From: Actinoalloteichus fjordicus | GTDB lineage: Bacteria; Actinomycetota; Actinomycetes; Mycobacteriales; Pseudonocardiaceae | Direction of reading: 5' to 3' | Length of the DNA stretch: 64,000 nt | Assembly (NCBI RefSeq): GCF_001941625.1 | Contig: NZ_CP016076.1 | Span: forward strand, 5,998,001 to 6,062,000 | Shown: one piece after another, positions 26,737 to 34,436 of the stretch | Position numbering within the stretch: position 1 is the first letter of the stretch | Layout of the letters: each line of letters opens with the position of its first letter | Notes under the pieces: model-generated | Database searches by the model: none | Told to the model about the DNA's origin: nothing | The model's input: the letters and a program-made list of their open reading frames with translations, nothing else | Program-made: the position numbers and the translations under genes

Positions 26737-28236
26737 CTAGTTGAGCAGGGCGTCGACGAAGGCGGCGGGCTCGAACGGAGCCAGGTCGTCCGGTCCCTCG
26801 CCGAGACCGACGAGCTTGACCGGGACGCCCAGTTCGCGCTGCACCTGGAAGACGATCCCGCCCTTGGCCGTGCCGTCGAGCTTGGTCAGGACGATGCCGG
26901 TCACGTTGACGACCTCGGAGAAGACCCTGGCCTGGGTCAGCCCGTTCTGCCCGGTCGTCGCATCGAGGACGAGCAGCACCTCGTCGACCTCGGACTGCTT
27001 CTCGACGACCCGCTTGACCTTGCCCAGTTCGTCCATCAGGCCCGACTTGGTGTGCAGTCTGCCCGCGGTGTCCACCAGGACGGCGTCGACCCCGGCCGAG
27101 GTGCCCTGTCGGACCGCGTCGAAGGCCACGCTGGCCGGGTCGGCGCCCTCGCGCCCCCGCACCACCTCGGCACCGACCCTGGCGCCCCAGGTGGCGAGCT
27201 GATCGGCAGCCGCGGCTCGGAAGGTGTCGGCCGCGCCGAGCACCACCTGCCTGCCGTCCGCGACCAGCACCCTGGCCAGCTTGCCGGTGGTGGTGGTCTT
27301 GCCGGTGCCGTTGACGCCCACCACGAGCAGGACAGCGGGCCTGCCGCTGTGCGGCAGCGCCCGCACGGAACGCTCCATCTCCGGACCGAGCGACTCCACC
27401 AGCACCTCGGTCAGCAACGCCCTGACCTGCGCCGCCGTGCGCACCCCACGGGAGGCGATGCGCTCCCGCAGCTTGCCGACCACCTCGGTGGTCGTCAGCG
27501 CGCCGAGGTCGGCGAGCAGCAGGGTGTCCTCCACCTCGGTCCAGGAGTCCTCGTCGAGATCGCCGGCGCCGAGCAGTCCGAGCAGGCCCTGGCCGAAGGC
27601 AGAACGGCTACGCGACAACCTGCCCCGAAGCCGTTCGAGACGCCCTTCGGTCGGCGCGATCTCCTCGACCTGCGTCGGTGCGGGCTGCGGCTGCGCGGGA
27701 ACGGGCGTCGTCGGCGGCTCGGCGGGCTGCGCGGGGACCGGGGCCGTCGGGGGCTCGGCAGGCTGGGCGGGCACCGGGGTCGTGGGCGGTTCGACCCTCG
27801 GGGCGGGTGCGGCAGCGGAGTCGGCCGGGGATACCGTCTCGGTCGTAGGCCCCGCAGGCTCGGCAGGTCGGGTCTCTGGCGCGGTCGTGGTGTCCGAGTC
27901 GGTCCCGGTGTCGAGAGCGGGTCCGTCCGCCGGGGGCAGGGTCACGTCGACGATGCCGCGTCGCCGCGAGTCCCTCGGCACCGCCGCGTCGTCGCCGACA
28001 CCGGGCTGGCCGTCCACCTCGGTGCGGTCGGCAGCAGTTCGCGAGGACAGACTGATCCCGCCGCCTGCCTGGTAACCGCCGCCACGCGGCCCGGAACGCA
28101 CCTCGCCCGCCTGCGACGCCGACTCGGCCTCGGTCAGTCGGATGCGTCGGCGTCGGACCAGCACCACACCCGTGATCAGCGCTGCGGCAAGCACGACGAG
28201 AGCGATGACGAGAACCCAGATCCACGTGGTCGGCAC
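26737..28236 (-). CDS. ftsY: Signal recognition particle receptor FtsY
   Basis: Protein of 499 residues. An N-terminal membrane helix (about 5-26: WVLVIALVVLAAALITGVVL) leads to an unusually long proline/threonine/glutamate-rich acidic linker with near-repeats of PAEPPTAPVPAQ (about residues 150-185). The NG domain follows, with N-domain helices, then GTPase motifs VNGTGKTTTTGKLA, DTAGRLHTK, and LTKLDGTAKGG. It docks ribosome-nascent chain-SRP complexes to the membrane. The linker repeats and the transmembrane anchor are typical of actinobacterial FtsY. Next to smc in most actinobacteria, it is here separated from it by about 6 kb of accessory genes. Confidence 0.95.
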   Translation of the reverse strand: MPTTWIWVLVIALVVLAAALITGVVLVRRRRIRLTEAESASQAGEVRSGPRGGGYQAGGGISLSSRTAADRTEVDGQPGVGDDAAVPRDSRRRGIVDVTLPPADGPALDTGTDSDTTTAPETRPAEPAGPTTETVSPADSAAAPAPRVEPPTTPVPAQPAEPPTAPVPAQPAEPPTTPVPAQPQPAPTQVEEIAPTEGRLERLRGRLSRSRSAFGQGLLGLLGAGDLDEDSWTEVEDTLLLADLGALTTTEVVGKLRERIASRGVRTAAQVRALLTEVLVESLGPEMERSVRALPHSGRPAVLLVVGVNGTGKTTTTGKLARVLVADGRQVVLGAADTFRAAAADQLATWGARVGAEVVRGREGADPASVAFDAVRQGTSAGVDAVLVDTAGRLHTKSGLMDELGKVKRVVEKQSEVDEVLLVLDATTGQNGLTQARVFSEVVNVTGIVLTKLDGTAKGGIVFQVQRELGVPVKLVGLGEGPDDLAPFEPAAFVDALLN

Positions 28237-28353
28237 GCGGCCATCCTCCCACTCGCCGCAGCTCTGACCGGGAACCGGCCTGCGGCGGTGTCACCGCCTC
28301 GGCCGAGCCCGCACCTCTTGCGCAAAGCGCCGCTGTGCTCTAGACCACAGCAG

Positions 28354-29610
28354 ATGGATCGTTGTCGGGTCGTCGGTCTCAGCTCGGGCACGTCGATGGA
28401 CGCCGTCGACGTGGCCGTCGCCGATCTCGCCGTGGCGGACGAGACGGTGTCGTTGCAACCGTTGGGGGGTCTCGGCGTGCCCTATCCGGTCGATCTGCGC
28501 CGCGACCTCATGACCGTCGTCCAGGAGGGCGACTGCTCCGCCCGGCTGCTCTGCGAGCTCGACACCCGGATCGGACAGACCTTCGCCGAGGCGGCACTCC
28601 GGGCGATCGACGAGTACGGCGGCGGGCGAGCCGATCTCGTCGCCTCACTCGGGCAGACCGTCTACCACTGGATCGAGCCCGGTGCAGCGGGCTCGGCGGG
28701 CAGCTGTCTGGGGACGCTCCAACTCGGGTCCCCGGCGTGGATCGCCGAGGCCGTCGGGCTGCCGGTCGTCGACGACCTTCGGACCAGAGACGTCGCAGCA
28801 GGCGGCCACGGCGCCCCGCTGGCAGGCCTGTTCGACCGGTACTGGATCGCGGGTCTCGTCCGTGCCGAACCCGAGGACCACACGCCGATCGGCGTGTTGA
28901 ACCTCGGCGGCATCGCGAATCTCACCGTGGCCGACGGCGCGGCGACCATCGCCTACGACGTCGGTCCGGCCAACGCCCTGCTCGACGCCGCCTGCACCGA
29001 ACTCGACCCGGCAGGGCCGGGCTTCGACGTGGGCGGCAGGCTCGCCGCGCGGGGGAGGCCCGACTCCGACCTGCTCGGCGAGCTGCTCGCCGACCCCTTC
29101 TACAGCGCCGCTCCGCCCAAGTCGACGGGCAAGGAGCACTTCAACGGCGCCTACCTGCGCGGCCTGCTGGCCGGTCGCCCCGCCATCGCCCCGCCGGACC
29201 TGTTGGCCACTCTCGTGGAGCTGACCGCCGCGACGATCGGCGCCGCCGTCCGAGGACACGGGCTGTCCAGGGTCGTCGTCTCCGGGGGCGGTGCTCGGAA
29301 TCCGACTCTGCTTCGAGCGCTGCGTGCTCGGCTCACACCCGCCCAGTTGACTCCCAGCGACCTGCTGGGGGTGCCGGGCGATGACAAGGAGGCCTACCTC
29401 ACCACGCTGCTCGGCTTCCTGACCTGGCACGGGCTCCCCGGCAACCTGCCGTCGGCCACCGGAGCAGCCGGGCCGAGGGTGCTCGGCTCGATCACTCCCG
29501 GCGCCGGTCCGCTACGCCAGCCCCCTCCCAGCGCCGCTGCCGTCCGTGCCCTGCGCATCGACCACGTTCGCGACAGACCCGACCTCGGCCCGGCCGCCGC
29601 CGCGCACTGA
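28354..29610 (+). CDS. anmK: Anhydro-N-acetylmuramic acid kinase
   Basis: Protein of 418 residues. The ATP/sugar kinase fold is visible: VVGLSSGTSMDAVDVAVADL at the start, LNLGGIANLT and DVGPANALLDAACTEL in the middle, and VSGGGARNPTLLRALRARL near the C-terminus. It converts 1,6-anhydro-MurNAc released in wall turnover to MurNAc-6-phosphate. ATG 28354 is chosen at the first family-like residue; the frame is open far upstream antisense to ftsY, but that is spurious. The last 60 residues are alanine/proline-rich and not part of the catalytic domain. A sodium:solute symporter gene follows after 12 bases. Confidence 0.93.
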   Translation: MDRCRVVGLSSGTSMDAVDVAVADLAVADETVSLQPLGGLGVPYPVDLRRDLMTVVQEGDCSARLLCELDTRIGQTFAEAALRAIDEYGGGRADLVASLGQTVYHWIEPGAAGSAGSCLGTLQLGSPAWIAEAVGLPVVDDLRTRDVAAGGHGAPLAGLFDRYWIAGLVRAEPEDHTPIGVLNLGGIANLTVADGAATIAYDVGPANALLDAACTELDPAGPGFDVGGRLAARGRPDSDLLGELLADPFYSAAPPKSTGKEHFNGAYLRGLLAGRPAIAPPDLLATLVELTAATIGAAVRGHGLSRVVVSGGGARNPTLLRALRARLTPAQLTPSDLLGVPGDDKEAYLTTLLGFLTWHGLPGNLPSATGAAGPRVLGSITPGAGPLRQPPPSAAAVRALRIDHVRDRPDLGPAAAAH

Positions 29611-29622
29611 CCAGGAGGCGTC

Positions 29623-31239
29623 ATGCACACACTGGATCTCGTCGTCATCGTGGGCTATCTGATCCTCATACCGGTGATCGGCGTGTTGATCGCGGGCAGA
29701 CAACGGTCCGCGGCGGACTACTTCGTCGGCGGACGGAACCTGCCCTGGTGGGCGGTCTGCTTCTCGGTGGTGGCCACCGAGACCTCCACCCTGACCGTGA
29801 TCAGCGTGCCGACCGTCGCGTATCTGGGGTCCTTCACCTATCTTCAGCTCGCGATCGGCTACCTCATCGGCCGGGTGGTGGTGGCCTTCGTCCTGCTGCC
29901 CCGGTACTACGCGGGGAACCTGGTCAGCGCCTATGCCTTCCTCGGGAAACGCTTCGGACGAGGACTGCAGGGCACCGCGTCGGTGACGTTCATGGTGACC
30001 AGGCTGCTCGCCGACGGCGTGCGGCTGTTCGCCACCGCCATCCCGGTGAAGCTGCTGCTGGACGCCCTCGGCCTGAACGTCGCCTACTGGCAGATCATCC
30101 TGGGCCTGGCGCTGTTCACCGTCGTCTACACCTACCTCGGCGGCATCAAGGCGGTCATCTGGGTGGACGTGATCCAGATGGTCATCTACGCCGGCGGCGG
30201 TGTCGCGGCGGTCGGACTGCTCGCGAACCAACTGCCGGACGGCTGGTTCGGCGACGCCATGGAGGCGGGCAAGTTCCAACTGCTCGACTTCGGCTCGAAC
30301 ATCCTGACCAACCAGTACTCGTTCATCGCGGCCGTCATCGGCGGCGCGATCTTCGCCATGGCCTCCCACGGCGCCGACCAGCTCATGGTGCAGCGGCTGC
30401 TGGCCTGTCGCGACGTGAAGGACAGTCAGAAGGCGTTGATCGCCAGCGGTTTCATCGTCTTCCTGCAGTTCACCCTGTTCCTGCTGATCGGCGCGATGCT
30501 GTGGAGCTTCTACGGCGGAGCCGACCCGGCGGCGCTGGGCCTGGGCGCCAACGACGAGCTGTTCCCCTCCTTCATCATCCAGGAGTTCCCGCCGGGGCTG
30601 GCCGGGCTGATGATCGCGGGCATCCTGGCCGCGGCGATGAGCACGCTGTCGTCCTCGCTGAACTCGCTGTCCACCTCGACGGTGAGCGACATCTACCAGC
30701 GGTTCAGTCGGCGCCCGCTCTCCGACGCGACGGTGCTGCGGCACGGCAAGGTCTGGACGATCGTCTGGGCGCTGGTCTTCGTCGGCTTCGCCTCGATGTT
30801 CACCACGACCTCGAATCCCGTGGTGGAGCTGGGACTGAGCATCGCCAGCTACACCTACGGCGCGCTGCTCGGCGCATTCGCGCTGGGTCTGCTGGTGCGG
30901 CGGGCACGGCAGACCGACGCCGTCGTCGCCTTCGTCACGACGATCGTCGTAGTCCTGTTCGTCGTGACCTTCGTGCGGCTGCCCGGCGACGACGGCGAGC
31001 CGCTGCCGCTGGCCTTCCCGTGGTTCGCGCCGCTGGGCGTGGCGATCACGCTGCTGGTGGGCTGGTTGATGTCGCTGCGCGGCCCGCGACGCGGAGTCGT
31101 TCAGCAGGAGTTCATTCCGCAGACGACCGGTTCCGGCGGGAGTGCAGAGCGGACGACCGCGACGCACGAGACCTTGGACGGATCGGAGCCGGACGCGACG
31201 AAGCCGGAGCAGAAGGGCGAGGCCGACCCGGTCGGCTGA
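29623..31239 (+). CDS. Sodium:solute symporter (SSS family)
   Basis: Protein of 538 residues with thirteen or so membrane helices. SSS-family landmarks include GRQRSAADYFVGGRNLPWWA at the N-terminus, the unwound first core helix region FSVVATETSTLTVISVP, YTYLGGIKAVIWVDVIQM and GLMIAGILAAAMSTLSSSL with the Ser/Thr residues that hold sodium. The C-terminal 60 residues are hydrophilic. Helix-break sodium site residues look intact. ATG 29623 has GGAGG four bases upstream, and it is 12 bases after anmK. Pairing with anmK suggests uptake of a wall-derived amino sugar such as anhydro-MurNAc or sialic-acid-like solute; this is inference. Confidence 0.9.
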   Translation: MHTLDLVVIVGYLILIPVIGVLIAGRQRSAADYFVGGRNLPWWAVCFSVVATETSTLTVISVPTVAYLGSFTYLQLAIGYLIGRVVVAFVLLPRYYAGNLVSAYAFLGKRFGRGLQGTASVTFMVTRLLADGVRLFATAIPVKLLLDALGLNVAYWQIILGLALFTVVYTYLGGIKAVIWVDVIQMVIYAGGGVAAVGLLANQLPDGWFGDAMEAGKFQLLDFGSNILTNQYSFIAAVIGGAIFAMASHGADQLMVQRLLACRDVKDSQKALIASGFIVFLQFTLFLLIGAMLWSFYGGADPAALGLGANDELFPSFIIQEFPPGLAGLMIAGILAAAMSTLSSSLNSLSTSTVSDIYQRFSRRPLSDATVLRHGKVWTIVWALVFVGFASMFTTTSNPVVELGLSIASYTYGALLGAFALGLLVRRARQTDAVVAFVTTIVVVLFVVTFVRLPGDDGEPLPLAFPWFAPLGVAITLLVGWLMSLRGPRRGVVQQEFIPQTTGSGGSAERTTATHETLDGSEPDATKPEQKGEADPVG

Positions 31240-31287
31240 GCGCCGAGGCAGGCCGCTGGTGTGCATCGAGACAGGGCGGCGGGCAGG

Positions 31288-31617
31288 ATGGCGCAAATGA
31301 ACAGCCAGGAGAGCGCAGCCGAGCCGGACCTCGTGGTGCGAGACGCACCGGAACGCAGGCGATACGAGGCCCGGCTCGGCTCGGAACTCGCGGGCTTCAT
31401 CGACTACGACGTCGACGGGACGGTGCTGGCGCTGCTGCACGCCGAGGTGGCCGAGGAGTTCGGCGGTCGGGGCATCGGAGGCCGGATGGTCCGCCAGACG
31501 CTGGACGACGTGCGAGGCCGGGGCCTGCGCATCCGGCCTGCCTGCTCGTTCGTCGCGAACTGGGTCGCGCGTCATCCGGACTACGCCGATCTGGTCGATC
31601 GGCAGGATCGCGCGTAG
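31288..31617 (+). CDS. GNAT-related small N-acetyltransferase (YidJ/Acetyltransf_CG type)
   Basis: Protein of 109 residues. LHAEVAEEFGGRGIGGRMVR carries the acetyl-CoA pyrophosphate loop (GGRGIGG). The C-terminal RIRPACSFVANWVARHPDY is the hallmark of the minimal Acetyltransf_CG family, with the conserved Cys in a P-x-C-x-F context. These proteins acetylate unknown small molecules or protein termini. The start is ATG 31288 (GTG 31261 and ATG 31297 are alternatives). It follows the symporter by 48 bases and could be in the same transcript. Confidence 0.85.
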   Translation: MAQMNSQESAAEPDLVVRDAPERRRYEARLGSELAGFIDYDVDGTVLALLHAEVAEEFGGRGIGGRMVRQTLDDVRGRGLRIRPACSFVANWVARHPDYADLVDRQDRA

Positions 31618-31784
31618 CCGCCGTGCGGCGGGCGGGCATCGAGGGCCTGCCGCCGGAGCCCGACGGCGGCGGCGGTTCGACGAGCGGCCGGTGAGCCCGG
31701 TGCGACAGCGGGCAGGCCGCGTACGGTCGGATCGTCGCCTCGGGATGGGGACTGGTCAGGCGAACGGGCTCTGGCTCACCGGAA

Positions 31785-32210
31785 TCAGGGCCCGGCGCCT
31801 GCGGCGCCGCGTGACCCGGTGAGCCAGGCGAGCCCACCGAGCAGGTGATCAATCAGTTCCTCACACTGATCGGCGGAGAAGGCGACCTGGATGTTCTCCT
31901 CCTCGGTGAAGAACAGCCCCAGCGACATCCGGCTGCGGTGCGGGGCGATGCGCAGCGGCACCGCGCCCCCGTCGGGATGCGGCACGTCGAGGGTCCGGGT
32001 GTCGCGGGCGCGCAGCGCGGCGATCAGCTGCTCGGTGGCGACGGCGTCCAGCAGCACGGCGAATCGCGCGGTCGAGGCCAGTCGCAAGTAGAGCAGTCTG
32101 CGATCCTCCGTCAGCTCGATCTGACTGGTGCAGTGCCCCGTCGTCAGGTCCTCACCCGCGACTCGACGGTAATAGGTGAAGGATCGCCGTGAATGCGCTG
32201 ACATCGCCAT
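31785..32210 (-). CDS. Hypothetical protein
   Basis: Protein of 141 residues without signal peptide or membrane helix. A compact beta-rich start (SRRSFTYYRRVAGEDLTTGH, IELTEDRRLLYLRLASTARF) is followed by alternating helices and strands and a C-terminal helix (SADQCEELIDHLLGGLAWLT). Codon pattern is that of a real gene. I chose ATG 32210 with GGAG eight bases upstream; ATG 32204 is an alternative. I do not recognise the family. It is divergent from the second XRE gene and shares its 500-base upstream region. Confidence 0.65.
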   Translation of the reverse strand: MAMSAHSRRSFTYYRRVAGEDLTTGHCTSQIELTEDRRLLYLRLASTARFAVLLDAVATEQLIAALRARDTRTLDVPHPDGGAVPLRIAPHRSRMSLGLFFTEEENIQVAFSADQCEELIDHLLGGLAWLTGSRGAAGAGP

Positions 32211-32706
32211 CCTCACTTCTCCGCCGCAAAGCCCAGGGCGGTCCGATGGTTCGATCTTGTTTCGCGGGCCGAGCCACTGTGGGCGCCTGCGCTCACGCCG
32301 AAGAGCCTACGGGCTGTGCCACCCGTGCCGACGGTCCGTGCATCGGGGGTGAAATCATGTGCGATGGCACCTGGTGAGACAACCAGCTTGTCCGAAATTT
32401 TCAGCCAGACAAGTAGTTGACTGAACTTTTCGTGTGATTCACCCGATCGAGTGGCAGCACTCGACCCGGTCCTGTCCGTAAAGTCTCATCGGCGGCTCGC
32501 CCGCCGCCCACTGGCGTGGTAGCGCGTCACATTTCCGAGGAAGGCGGTTCCTCGGCCCCGGCACTGGAGAGACCAGAAGTGCGGCGGACCGTGGCGAACC
32601 CCGGTCTCGGCGATTCGGCGTCGACGGTGTCCGTCGAAGGGACGCGCCTGCCAGCAGAACGACTCGTCGTTGTTCTGCGTTTCGCCCCGTCGACAAGGAG
32701 GTACGG
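32211..32706. other. Divergent intergenic region upstream of the second XRE gene
   Basis: About 500 bases. The part at 32,370-32,445 is noticeably AT-richer than the surroundings and contains TTGACT at about 32,416, a possible -35 element. No convincing gene or perfect palindrome of the kind seen before the first XRE gene was found. Confidence 0.4.
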
Positions 32707-33579
32707 GTGGCAGCACCACCACGCGGCAATCCGACGGCACGACGGCGTCAGCTCGCGCGCGAGCTGCGACGGCTGCGCGAGCAGGCTCAGCTCACGCTGG
32801 AGGCGGCGTCCCCGCTGCTCAACTTCTCGCCTGCGAAGCTGTCCAAACTGGAGCGGGCGCAACATGCTGCGCACCCCAACGACGTCACGGTGATGCTCCA
32901 GGCATACAAGGTCAGCGGCGAACGAGCCGACTCGCTCATCGCGTTGGCCAAGGAGGGCAGGCAGAAGGGTTGGTGGGAGATCTACGGCGATGCCGTGATC
33001 GACTGGTTCGAGGCCTACATCGGGCTGGAGTCCGACGCCACCTCCATTCACGCCTTCGAGATCGACCTCATCCCCGGCCTGCTGCAGATCCAGGACTACG
33101 CCCGCTCGGTGATCGAGGTCTGGGAGCAGCCCACCGGAGACGACGACGTCGTCAATCGTCGCGCCAGGCTGCGCACCGCACGGCAGACCCGGCTCACCGA
33201 GGAGGAGCCGCTGGAGTTCCACGCCGTGATCGGGCAGGCGGCGCTCCATCAGCTCATCGGCGGACCCAAGGTGATGCTTGCGCAGCTGGAGAGCCTCATC
33301 TCCACCGCCCGGCTCGCCAACGTCACCGTCCAGGTGCTGCCCTTCTCGGCGGGCGCGCACAGTTCGCTGGGCACCGCGTACTCGATCCTGCGCTTTCCCG
33401 AGGGGGAGGATGACGTCGTCTACCTGGAGACGCTCTGCCGAGGTCTCTATGTGGAGGCCCGCGACGAGGTCGCCCGTTACAACACCAGCTTCGCCGAACT
33501 GCGCAGCACCGCACTCAGTCCGACGGATTCCGTCGAGCTGATGACGAAGCTCGCCGCCGACCTCGCCCGCGACTCCTGA
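32707..33579 (+). CDS. XRE-family regulator with DUF5753 domain (second copy)
   Basis: Protein of 290 residues. The N-terminal helix-turn-helix lies at about 12-68 (RRQLARELRRLREQAQLTLE, SPAKLSKLERAQ), and the DUF5753 domain at about 100-285 (FEIDLIPGLLQIQDYARSVI, RRARLRTARQTRL). It is the same architecture as the regulator at 2820-3698 but clearly diverged. GTG 32707 is preceded by AAGGAGG. It is followed 275 bases later by its DUF397 partner. Unlike the first locus there is no toxin-like gene behind it, which gives a useful contrast. Confidence 0.9.
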   Translation: MAAPPRGNPTARRRQLARELRRLREQAQLTLEAASPLLNFSPAKLSKLERAQHAAHPNDVTVMLQAYKVSGERADSLIALAKEGRQKGWWEIYGDAVIDWFEAYIGLESDATSIHAFEIDLIPGLLQIQDYARSVIEVWEQPTGDDDVVNRRARLRTARQTRLTEEEPLEFHAVIGQAALHQLIGGPKVMLAQLESLISTARLANVTVQVLPFSAGAHSSLGTAYSILRFPEGEDDVVYLETLCRGLYVEARDEVARYNTSFAELRSTALSPTDSVELMTKLAADLARDS

Positions 33580-33854
33580 GAGTCTGTCTTCGGTCCCGCT
33601 GGAGTCGTGAGCGGGGATCAGCCGTGGGTGAGCTGCAAGGCGAGGAGGAGGGAGCCATAACGGAGTCATGGTGACCGACGACGACGCCGCAGATCGCCAT
33701 GCCTGCCCCGCGCAGATCCGAAAGCAGCGATCAAAGACAGGCTCTTCAGATCGCCCCAACCTGCGACGCGGCAGGTGCGACAACGACATTCACGACTTGT
33801 CGCTCACTCGACCGGGACACCCGTCGCGGATGCCACCACGAGGAGGACCCGATA

Positions 33855-34130
33855 ATGGGGCAGCTCTTTACCGCAGGGACATGGCGGAAGAGCAACCGCA
33901 GCAACGGTGCGGGAAACTGCGTCGAAGTCACCACGATCCGCGAGACGATCGGTGTTCGTGACTCGAAGAATCCGGACGGCCCGGTTCTCTGCTTCCCGGT
34001 CGCCGAGTGGTCGGCATTCCTGGATCGCGTGGAGGAGATACTCCCGCAGCCGTCGGTGGCGATCAGGCCGGGCGCAGGCGCCGCGCGGCGGCCCGCTGCC
34101 GACGAGCAGGCTCCGAGGTCCGCTCGCTGA
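33855..34130 (+). CDS. DUF397 domain protein (second copy)
   Basis: Protein of 91 residues. DUF397 signature: WRKSNRSNGAGNCVEVTTI, then GVRDSKNPDGPVLCFPVAEW and FLDRVEEI. ATG 33855 follows GAGGAGG at nine bases. A 25-residue proline/arginine/alanine tail extends beyond the usual 60-70 residue family length and is probably disordered. It is the likely partner of the XRE protein encoded just upstream. The 275-base gap between them, larger than the overlap in the first pair, suggests a separate promoter. Confidence 0.88.
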   Translation: MGQLFTAGTWRKSNRSNGAGNCVEVTTIRETIGVRDSKNPDGPVLCFPVAEWSAFLDRVEEILPQPSVAIRPGAGAARRPAADEQAPRSAR

Positions 34131-34436
34131 AGCGGGCTCGCCGGGACCGGGTCACTCGGGCGCCCGGGCGCCGCAGGCCGGTCGTGGCGACAGGAGAGGC
34201 CGGGTCGGCAGGCGCCCGACCGAACGACGTGCCCGTCGGCCGTCCACCCGCTGCTCGGTCGCTCCGTCTAGCGAGACCGACCGGCCGGACCGTCGGGAGA
34301 ACCGGCAGCGGCCCGCCCGGCCGGGGCGGGAAGCCGGACATCGGCGGCCATGACCCTCGCACCGAGCCGACCGCTGTGGCCGACCGTCGTTCTCGGGCCC
34401 CTGATCCTCGCCGGAGAACGGACCCGAGCCTGCCCG
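34131..34436. other. Short region between convergent DUF397 and smc genes
   Basis: About 305 bases, strongly GC-rich and low-complexity. No gene is visible and no clear terminator could be chosen. Confidence 0.35.

Noticed and set aside
27052-28353. Upstream open frame before anmK
   Set aside because: Antisense to ftsY, glycine/arginine-rich, no kinase similarity before 28354.
29512-31575. 687-codon minus-strand frame opposite the symporter gene
   Set aside because: Gln/Asp/Arg/His-rich shadow; the plus strand encodes clear membrane helices and SSS motifs.
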